Below, piece after piece: positions 55,167 to 64,000 of a stretch of DNA of 64,000 nt. Both the position numbers and the translations under genes were made by a program. The stretch spans positions 63,711,040 through 63,775,039 of the forward strand of contig OX578138.1 of assembly GCA_951213105.1 (NCBI GenBank), written 5' to 3'. This stretch comes from Amaurobius ferox. Lineage: Eukaryota > Arthropoda > Arachnida > Araneae > Amaurobiidae. The notes beneath the pieces are model-generated. The model saw only the letters and a list, made by a program, of their open reading frames with translations. It was not told the DNA's origin and did no database searches. Position 1 is the stretch's first letter; each line of letters opens with the position of its first letter.

Positions 55167-58100
55167 ACACCATCACGGGAGAACGGCTGAACCGAATTTG
55201 ATGAAATTTTGTGGGTAGCCCAGAAATAGCCCCACTTAAAATTATATCTGTGTTTTGAGTTTCTACGACCAGTGGTTCTCGAGATATTAGTAAAAAACAA
55301 AATTTTCGTTTGTCTCATCATCACGGAAAAACGGCTGAACCGAATTTAATGAAATTTGGTGAATAGCCTTGAAATTACCACCCATAAATTTTGTCCAAGT
55401 TTCGAGTTTCTAAGACCTGGGGTTGTCGAGATATTAATGAAAAACGGAACTTTTTCCTAGGAGTTCTACTCCCTAACTCCGTGGTTTATCCAAACGAAAA
55501 GCTTGAAAATCGTTTGAAAGTGAATTAAAATTTAATCTCTGAGTTTGATGGGAGATTTTTTGCGTTAATTAGTCACTTTCTGAAAAAATGAATTGTTTGA
55601 AACATGATTTAAAGGGGAAATCTATCTCCATGGTTCATGGTTTATTTAAAACAAGCTTTTGCAGAACAATGAGAAGTATAGAGAAATCAAAATCGTTATT
55701 TAATTTCGCAGTTTATGTTATAAGACATGACATATTTAACATGTTATAAGATTCTATCTTATATCATGTTACTCAGAAACGCAATTAAATTAAATCTGTC
55801 TGTTAATTTTAATAATTATTTTTTCGATTTGAATAATAAATAAATGGATATAAAAATATATTTTAGAAAAGAACGATTTGATTTTTCTTATAGCATTTTT
55901 GACTGGATAATATCAATTACGGTCTTCAGGTTTAAAAATTATTATTATTTATATTTTCGGGGATTATTGATTCAAGGATTATTGATATTTTCAAGTTATT
56001 ATGCAATTATTTTATTATGACAAAAATTGTTTAAACTCATATATTGTATGTTGTACGAATCTTCTACAAATACACGTGTATATCTTTTAATCTACGAGAA
56101 TATAAGTAGTACAGGTATATTGACATATGTTTTGATATATATTGGCATATATTGGAATCAATTACGGCCTTCTGGTATAAAGAGTACGGATATTATTGAT
56201 GTTTTCAATTTATTACGTCATCTCTTTTATTTTGGCAAATATTTTTGAGACGCATATTGTAATACGGGTAATCTTCTACTAACACATTGGCATATTTTCT
56301 GATCTGCGACAATATAATTAGTACGGGGTTGCATATATTCATTCAATTCCTATTTTTTCTTCTGTAAATTTGCTTACAAAAGGGGGCAGTATGTTTTATT
56401 CTTCAGATCTGATCGTGAAGATAATTTTGCATAGTGATAACATATATTCTTAAACTTCTCTTTAGGAGCAATAAATGTAATATTTTAACAGAATTTGCAC
56501 ATGATTGCGAACTATAAGTTTCTTTAAATTATACACTCCGTACGAATAACGGGTGTGCTGTTAGTGTTTAATAAATTTTAACATTTTAGGAGGATATATC
56601 ATGTTGCTCGGCATCGCAATTAAATTAAATGTGTTTGTTAATGTTTTTATTATTTTTTTTCGATTTAAATAATAAATAAATGGATAAATGGATATAAAAG
56701 TATATCTTATGAATGGACGGTTTGATTTTTCTTTTAATTATATTAATTGCTGACTGCGTACATCAATTTCATTTATTTTGGCAAAGAGTTTTCAAGCTTA
56801 TATCGTATTTAGCTACTAAACTCATATATTGTGTTTAGCCAATAAATTCATATAGCCGATTGTTGAAACAGAAAAAGAGTAGAGCGGGTATATCTTCTAA
56901 TACAATTGTAGTGCTTTCATTTAGTATATTGAAACGGGATAAGAATGTTTCATTCAGATCTGCAAATTCAAAGCTACGAATTTGGAGGGATATCGCTAAT
57001 TTGACAACTTTTCTTAAACTTTGCCAAATTGACGGAAATGTCGCCCAATTGATATAAACGACACACAAACAGCTGCCATAAACCTTCGGGTTGGTCGTGT
57101 GGCTTGGGTCTTCTACATATCAATGACATTTTTTTTTGTTTTGTTAGAAGAGAGTACTGAAATGATGTTTGGTTAGCATTTATCTGTCAGACCAACCATC
57201 CTACTTAGTAATACATTTAGCGAATTTTTAAAATGTCACCAAATTGATAAAAATGTTTTCAAATCTATAAAAATATCTTGAAATTGATAAAATTGCGCTA
57301 CATAAATGATATTAATTGTTTTTTGTTAGGGGATAGTATTGTGATGATATTTCGTCAATTTGTCGCAAAGTGGAACTGTCAGTTCTACAGTCCCACTTGG
57401 CGATAAATTTGGCGATTTTTTAAAATGTCGCTAATTTGACGAAACTGTCGCCAAATGTTCCATAGAAATATAACTATTTAGACGATATTTTGTCTACCAA
57501 TTTATTTGAAGCAAATGATATCATGTCGTTTAGCAACGGATTTAAATCCAATGTGTTTATGCGGCAGACGATTTTTATTAAATCCTTTCCGATTTGAATA
57601 ATGAAGATATGTATATAAAATAAATTTCATTGCCATTTCATTTTGGACTGGATAATATCAATTATACTCTTCAGGTTTAAACATTATTATTATTGATATT
57701 TTCCGGAATTATTGATTCAGGGATTATTGATATTTTTAAGTTATTACGCCATTGTTTTATTGCGGCAAAAATTGCTGACACACGCATATTGTACGTTGTA
57801 CGAGTAATCTTCTAGGAATGCACGGGTATATCTTCTAACCTACGAGAATATAAGTAGTACAGGTATATTGGCATATATTTTGACATATATTGGCATATAT
57901 ATTGGAATCAAGTACAGTCTTCTGGTATGAAGATTACGGGGATTAATTATATATTCAATTTATTACGTCGTCTGTTGTATTTTACCAAAAAACATTTGTG
58001 ACTCATATTGCAAAACGGGTAATCTTCTACTATTAATCGGACATTATAAGTAGTACGTGTATATCTTCCCATATAATTTTAGCACTTTAATTTTGACATA

Positions 58101-58520
58101 TATTGGAATAAATGACTGTCTTCAGATTTAAAGATTACGGGTTTATTGGTATTTTCAATTTATACATGTAATCTACTAATACAGGTTATATTTTCTAATA
58201 TCCGCGTATATAATTAGTACGGTTCCCATACAATTTTAACGCTTTTATTTTGCATATATTGATTCAATTCCATATTTTTTTTTTATATTTGCTTACATAA
58301 GGGGTCCAAGATGTTTTATTCTTCAGATATGTCCATGAAGATAATTTTATATAGCGAGAACAGAGAGGAAAACTTCTTTTTAGGAGCATTATATTAAATA
58401 TTTTAACAGAATATTTTGATTAAACATGTCATTTAGTATACTATAAGAATTTGGGCATGATTATGAATTTCACGTTTCTTTATATTATATACTCCGTATG
58501 AAGAACGGGTATGCTGCTAG
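55117..58520 (+). mobile_element. Helitron family D, composite unit D3 (3404 bp)
   Basis: Starts TCTATATAAATAAAAATG and ends CTAG (58517-58520) after the hairpin CCGT-ATGAAGA-ACGG. The first 1448 bases match D1 and end in an eroded terminus, CCGTACGAATAACGG then TTAG (56561-56564). After that a second, then a third, partial D body follow, with blocks 'cgatttaaataataaataaa', 'gggattattgatattt' and 'ggtatatcttctaa' repeating. The second body holds non-D material: an A-like array ('cttggcgataaatttggcg', 57401-57476) and a SINE-tail-like phrase ('ggcttgggtcttctacat'). Non-coding. Confidence 0.8.
57068..57118 (+). mobile_element. SINE-tail-like fragment captured in the D3 unit
   Basis: The phrase 'aaccttcgggttggtcgtgt' followed by 'ggcttgggtcttctacat' resembles the SINE tails at 33558 and 41340 ('gtcggacgatctgggtcttc'). 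No clear target duplication remains. The same segment is in D4 at about 60475-60525, so it predates the tandem duplication. Confidence 0.4.
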
Positions 58521-58543
58521 TCTATATAAATAAAAATGAAAAT

Positions 58544-58576
<33 letters not shown>

Positions 58577-61500
58577 ACACCATCACGGGAGAACGGCTGA
58601 ACCGAATTTGATGAAATTTTGTGGGTTGCCCAGAAATAGCCCCACTTAAAATTATATCCGAGTTTTGAGTTTCTACGACCAGTGGTTCTCGAGATATTAG
58701 TAAAAAACGAAATTTTCGTTTGTCTCATCATCACGGAAAAACGGCTGAACCGAATTTAATGAAATTTGGTGAATAGCCTTGAAATATCCCCCCATAAATT
58801 TTGTCCAAGTTTCGAGTTTCTAAGACCTGGGGTTGTCGAGATATTAATGAAAAACGGAACTTTTTCCTAGGAGTTCTACTCCCTAACTCCGTGGTTTATC
58901 CAAACGAAAAGCTTGAAAATCGTTTGAAAGTGAATTAAAATTTAATCTCTGAGTTTGATGGGAGATTTTTTGCGTTAATTAGTCACTTTCTGAAAACATG
59001 AATTGTTTGAAACATGATTTAAAGGGGAAATCTATCTCCATGGTTCATGGTTTATTTAAAACAAGCTTTTACGGAACAATGAGAAGTATAGAGAAATCAA
59101 AATCGTTATTTAATTTCGCAGTTTATGTTATAAGACATGACATATTTAACATGTTATAAGATTCTATCTTATATCATGTTACTCAGAAACGCAATTAAAT
59201 TAGATCTGTCTGTTAATTTCAATAATTATTTTTTCGATGAGTAATAAATAAATGGATATAAAAATATATTTTAGAAAAGAACGATTTGATTTTTCTTATA
59301 GCATTTTTGACTGGATAATATCAATTACGGTCTTCAGGTTTAAAAATTATTATTATTTATATTTTCGGGGATTATTGATTCAAGGATTATTGATATTTTC
59401 AAGTTATTATGCAATTATTTTATTATGGCAAAATTGTTTAAACTCATATATTGTATGTTGTACGAATCTTCTACAAATACACGTGTATATATTTTAATCT
59501 ACGAGAATATAAGTAGTACAGGTATATTGACATATGTTTTGATATATATTGGCATATATTGGAATCAATTGCGACCTTCTGGTATAAGGAGTACGGATAT
59601 TATTGATGTTTTCAATTTATTACGTCATCTCTTTTATTTTGGCAAATATTTTTGAGACGCGTATTGTAATACGGGTAATCTTCTACTAACACATTGGCAT
59701 ATTTTCTGATCTGCGACAATATAATTAGTACGGGGTTGCATATATTCATTCAATTCCTATTTTTTCTTCTGTAAATTTGCTTACAAAAGGGGGCAGGATG
59801 TTTTATTCTTCAGATCTGATCGTGAAGATAATTTTGCATAGTGAGAACATATATTCTTAAACTTCTCTCTAGGAGCAATAAATTTAATATTTTAACAGAA
59901 TTTGCACATGATTGCGAACTTTAAGTTTCTTTAAATTATACACTCCGTACGAATAACGGGTGTGCTGTTAGTGGTTAATAAATTTTAACATTTTAGGAGG
60001 ATATATCATGTTGCTCGGCATCGCAATTAAATTAAATGTGTTTGTTAATGTTTTTATTATTTTTTTTCGATTTAAATAATAAATAAATGGATAAATGGAT
60101 ATAAAAGTATATCTTATGAATGGACGGTTTGATTTTTCTTTTAATTATATTAATTGCTGACTGCGTACATCAATTTCATTTATTTTGGCAAAGAGTTTTC
60201 AAGCTTATATCGTATTTAGCTACTAAACTCATATATTGTGTTTAGCCAATAAATTCATATAGCCGATTGTTGAAACAGAAAAAGAGTAGAGCGGGTATAT
60301 CTTCTAATACAATTGTAGTGCTTTCATTTAGTATATTGAAACGGGATAAGAATGTTTCATTCAGATCTGCAAATTCAAAGCTACGAATTTGGAGGGATAT
60401 CGCTAATTTGACAACTTTTCTTAAACTTTGCCAAATTGACGGAAATGTCGCCCAATTGATATAAACGACACACAAACAGCTGCCATAAACCTTCGGGTTG
60501 GTCGTGTGGCTTGGGTCTTCTACATATCAATGAAATTTTTTTTTGTTTTGTTAGAAGAGAGTACTGAAATGATGTTTGGTTAGCATTTCTCTGTCAGACC
60601 AACCATCCTACTTAGTAATACATTTAGCGAATTTTTAAAATGTCACCAAATTGATAAAAATGTTTTCAAATCTATAAAAATATCTTGAAATTGATAAAAT
60701 TGCGCTACATAAATGATATTAATTGTTTTTTGTTAGGGGATAGTATTGTGATGATATTTCGTCAATTTGTCGCAAAGTGGAACTGTCAGTTCTACAGTCC
60801 CACTTGGCGATAAATTTGGCGATTTTTTAAAATGTCGCTAATTTGACGAAACTGTCGCCAAATGTTCCATAGAAATATAACTATTTAGACGATATTTTTT
60901 CTACCAATTTATTTGAAGCAAATGATATCATGTCGCTTAGCAACGGATTTAAATCCAATGTGTTTATGCGGCAGACGATTTTTATTAAATCCTTTCCGAT
61001 TTGAATAATGAAGATATGTATATAAAATAAATTTCATTGCCATTTCATTTTGGACTGGATAATATCAATTATACTCTTCAGGTTTAAACATTATTATTAT
61101 TGATATTTTCCGGAATTATTGATTCAGGGATTATTGATATTTTTAAGTTATTACGCCATTGTTTTATTGCGGCAAAAATTGCTGACACACACATATTGTA
61201 CGTTGTACGAGTAATCTTCTAGGAATGCACGGGTATATCTTCTAACCTACGAGAATATAAGTAGTACAGGTATATTGGCATATATTTTGACATATATTGG
61301 CATATATATTGGAATCAAGTACAGTCTTCTGGTATGAAGATTAAGGGGATTAATTATATATTCAATTTATTACGTCGTCTGTTGTATTTTACCAAAAAAC
61401 ATTTGTGACTCATATTGCAAAACGGGTAATCTTCTACTAATAATCGGACATTATAAGTAGTACGTGTATATCTTTCCATATAATTTTAGCACTTTAATTT

Positions 61501-61928
61501 TGACATATATTGGAATAAATGACTGTCTTCAGATTTAAAGATTACGGGTTTATTGGTATTTTCAATTTATACATGTAATCAACTAATACAAGTTATATTT
61601 TCTAATATTCGCGTATATAATTAGTACGGGTCCCATACAATTTTAACGCTTTTATTTTGCATATATTGATTCAATTCCATATTTTTTTTTATATTTGCTT
61701 ACATAAGGGGTCCAAGATGTTTTATTCTTCAGATATGTCCATGAAGATAATTTTATATAGCGAGAACATAGATTCTTAAACTTCTTTTTAGGAGCATTAT
61801 ATTAAATATTTTAACAGAATATTTTGATTAAACATGTCATTTAGTATACTATAAGAATTTGGGCATGATTATGAATTTCAAGTTTCTTTATATTATATAC
61901 TCCGTACGAAGAACGGGTATGCTGCTAG
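58521..61928 (+). mobile_element. Helitron family D, composite unit D4 (3408 bp), tandem near-copy of D3
   Basis: Begins on the base after D3's CTAG and ends CTAG at 61925-61928, followed by T. It is nearly identical to D3 over its whole length, including the internal eroded terminus (59968-59971) and both captured segments. Differences I saw are scattered single bases, a small indel near 59237, and 'cagaggaaaac' versus 'catagattcttaaac' near the 3' end. The small frames at 56835-57068 and 60242-60475 are the same non-coding segment twice. Confidence 0.85.
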
Positions 61929-62042
61929 TTTATTATAAATGTCTAAGATCAATATTTAAGGAATAAAAGTCGAGGTTAATGTTTTTAGGACACCCTGTTT
62001 ATACAGTCGGTGTAAAATTGAAACGACATATCACATGAAATA

Positions 62043-63021
62043 TCTGATGTAGGCAGCACATGACTTTTCCTACGGACTCAAATTCATTTTCTCTTTATTT
62101 CTGTAATAATTCATGAAATTCAATTTAACTGCACAAAATAACAAGCATAATTATTTGAAATGACACTTGTTTGCACTTTTAATTCAATTTTCGTTTTCAT
62201 TCGGTAATTGGGCGTATTTTCAAAGGCGCTTGACAAAACTGCTAAAAACTAATATGTCTCAAGGACGGTTAGTCCTATAACTATTAAATTTATCTTATTC
62301 ATTTCATTTTTCAAAATTTACGAATAAAACAAACATTTCCTTGATACATTTCAGCATATGTAGTATTTTATTTTAGATTTTGATGATTTTTTCGGACCAT
62401 TTCGTAAAAAATGCAGGTGCTTTTCTCTCGAATCGTACCAAAATCTAATCAACAGCAGGGTAACCTACAAGTGACTTGTCTATCAAATTTTGTAAAATTT
62501 GGTCAATTACTTTCTAGCTAGAGTAGATATTTGCGATTTTTGTAGGCCATTTTGCAAAAAACACAGGTTCTTTTATCACGAATCAGAACAAAATCTAATT
62601 AACACAAGCGACTTACCTAACAAATTTTATGAAATTTAATCAATTAGTTTTTCAGTTTGAGTGGATGCATACATTGTACGCGTGCGCGCGCACACACACA
62701 CACGCACGCACGCACACACAAAGAGAGAAAGCCGTCACGCTAAAAATAGTGAGCTAATTTCATGTTTTAAAGGTTCCAAAACGTGTAAATCCGTCGAAAA
62801 CTCGAAATGTGATTTTTGACTTGATTCCAATACATTCCCTACAGAATGAACAAATTCATTCCCTACAGAACGAACAAAAGAGATGAACAAAATTAATGAA
62901 CAAAATTAGAACAAAATCTAATTAGCACTAGCGATTTACCTAACAAATTTTATGAAATTTAATCAATTAGTTTTTCAGTTAGAGTGGGTACATACATTGT
63001 ACGAGTGCGCACGCAGCGCGC

Positions 63022-63070
<49 letters not shown>

Positions 63071-63530
63071 CACAAAGAGAGAGAGAGAGAAAGAGAGAGT
63101 CGTCACGCTATAAATAGTGTTGTTGTTGAGACCCAGACCGTCCGACCTACCAGAAAGGTGTAAGGTAACTGTTTGGACGCCGGGAAGTGCCACCCAATTT
63201 AGACTAGAACCCAGTGGAAAAGACATCCACAGGGACCGTACCCTCCTTCTTCCCCTACCACTAACGTCTCGGAAGGACTTACGGACCCACATGTTTAACG
63301 TGATCGTACTCCGCGTGAACACGGCGACAGTTTTAGAAGTGGCGGAAATCGAATCAAGGCCTACCGAGTGCAATTTGAACGCGCTAACCACTGGGCTACC
63401 GCGTCCAACTAAAATTAGTGTGCAATTTCGTGTTCTAGAGCTCCCAAAATGTGTAAATCCGTCGAAAACTCGAATTGTGATTTTTGACATGAATCCAATA
63501 CATTCCCTACCATATATTGCAGGTAAAGTA
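62043..63530 (-). mobile_element. Family B element with a duplicated head region and a SINE insertion
   Basis: Terminus TCTGATGTAGGCAGCACATG at 62043, a diverged 'aatatgtctcaaggacgg' box near 62260, boxes near 62490 and 62625, CA tracts with CG admixture. The head segment from the box to 'ccaatacattccctac' is present twice (62580-62870 and 62915-63530), the second interrupted by SINE copy 3. The final hairpin (63497-63530) is imperfect: CATTCCCTACCATATATTGC then AGGTAAAGTA. Confidence 0.65.
63120..63408 (-). mobile_element. tRNA-derived SINE, copy 3
   Basis: Tail TGTTGTTGAGACCCAGACCG at 63120, body as in copies 1 and 2, box B region altered (GCCTTGATTCGATTTCC on the minus strand, near 63345-63361), head near 63400. 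It is flanked by imperfect duplications CTATAAATAGTG (63108-63119) and CTAAAATTAGTG (63409-63420). Box B changes suggest it can no longer be well transcribed. The 171- and 142-codon frames across it are artefacts of the SINE and the CA tract. Confidence 0.85.
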
Positions 63531-64000
63531 ATAGCAGCTATATGATGCTTGATAATTTATATGTGCAGTATTTTTGAGGATAAGCTAATTTGATAACAGA
63601 AAGTTATAAGAAAAGTTCTAAACCACTGCTGAATTATATAGTCCATTTGTTAAACGGTATTAATAACAAGCCATTTCCACCCGCGCTTCTCGCATTCCAA
63701 AGGACTAGTGGTCGTTAAAGGTGACAGCTACATACTTAATAAAACTTGTTGATAACTTTCCTGAATATCAAAAATCCTTTCCGATTTAAGCATAAAAACG
63801 GCTTGCATTTTATAATTCTGTTAACATGTTAAATTGGGATTTTTTTTTCTCGCTTGGCAGAATGATTTAATCGTAACAATTAGACAAATTATATCGCTTT
63901 ATATTAATAAAATGTTTTCTTCCTTCAAATTCTAATTGTTGACAGCTACAGGATGTGAAATTGAGCTTTTATTATTTCTGATAGAGGCAAAATGGTGTAA
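63531..64000. other. Unassigned DNA to the window edge
   Basis: No repeat copy elsewhere in the window. 63655-63730 is GC-balanced ('ccacccgcgcttctcgcatt'). No gene called. Confidence 0.35.

Larger units (their letters stand above)
54266..61997. mobile_element. Inverted-repeat DNA element M3 (about 920 bp) split by a 6.8 kb Helitron insertion
   Basis: Left end CAGGGTGTCCCAAAACTATT at 54266, right end AGGACACCCTG at 61987-61997. TA on the left (54264-54265) and TT on the right, so one duplication base has changed. Left and right arms are inverted copies ('gtacggggaccgtat' near 54995-55009 answers 'atacggtccccgtac' near 54429-54443). The right arm is cut between 55116 and 61929. Its TIR after the first 14 bases differs from M1/M2, so it is a sister family. 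Confidence 0.85.

Noticed and set aside
56835..57068. A conserved small gene present twice (also 60242-60475)
   Set aside because: The two frames are identical only because D3 and D4 are tandem copies of the same 3.4 kb element; the opposite strand is also open and no domain is visible.
62975..63545. Longest open frames in the window (171 codons minus, 142 codons plus)
   Set aside because: They run through SINE copy 3 and a CA/CG microsatellite. Both strands are open because the SINE is GC-rich, and no domain is visible.

Overview
The window is AT-rich, intron-poor-looking nuclear DNA from an animal, most likely an invertebrate and plausibly an arthropod. I infer this from the repeat types: tRNA-derived SINEs, Helitron-like elements with GTCT microsatellites, TA-duplicating inverted-repeat elements and dense layered insertions. 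I cannot name a species. I found no intact host gene, rRNA, functional tRNA or CRISPR array. Most open frames of 60-170 codons run through repeats (CA/GT tracts read as TDRQTD or THTHTH, the SINE body, or 21-base arrays) and are not credible genes. The only recognisable protein-coding remnant is a broken reverse transcriptase on the minus strand (about 47470-49140). A GC-rich island at 37.5-38.05 kb may hold a second fragment, of unknown identity.

Mobile elements (names are mine). Families A, B and C each begin with a perfect or near-perfect hairpin, carry a GTGT/GTCT microsatellite, and end with one more copy of the hairpin arm followed by an unrelated small hairpin. This resembles Helentron-associated non-autonomous elements. 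Families D and E have CTAG or CTGG 3' ends preceded by a short hairpin, as in canonical Helitrons. F is a further repeat with the same internal motifs, and G and H are interspersed repeats that often sit upstream of A or B elements. There are also a tRNA-derived SINE (three long copies and two short 5'-truncated ones), TA-flanked inverted-repeat elements with CAGGGTGTCC ends, a 2.5 kb foldback element and several minisatellites.

Layout: 0-2.8 kb is a three-level nest of A in A in A. 3-5.3 kb holds H, a minisatellite, and B with an inverted B inside it. 5.5-6.7 kb is C. 8-11.2 kb is an inverted-repeat element followed by two tandem E Helitrons, the second carrying a SINE. 11.2-19.6 kb holds H, B, A, H, a minisatellite, G, and B with A inside. 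21.8-25.8 kb is three tandem B copies and a long A. 26-28 kb is G plus A. 28.1-30.7 kb is the foldback element. 30.8-33.3 kb is a minisatellite with an inverted-repeat insertion, then an A-like element with a SINE. 34-36.8 kb is G with B insertions. 37.5-38 kb is the GC-rich island. 38-44.3 kb is three C copies. 45.5-47.3 kb is a Helitron D tandem pair. 47.5-49.1 kb is the reverse-transcriptase remnant. 49.2-53.4 kb holds F, G, an A-like element and B. 54.3-62 kb is an inverted-repeat element split by a tandem pair of 3.4 kb Helitron D units. 62-63.5 kb is B with a SINE.

The most informative signals are: (1) element boundaries resolved to the base by nested insertions; (2) repeated zero-gap head-to-tail tandems, as expected from rolling-circle transposition; (3) a shared order of internal motifs in otherwise dissimilar families (GTCT tract, then a GAAATTTGGTA-like box, then a TTCTCGAGATATT-like box). 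All alignments were done by eye, so percentages are omitted and boundaries of old copies may be off by tens of bases.
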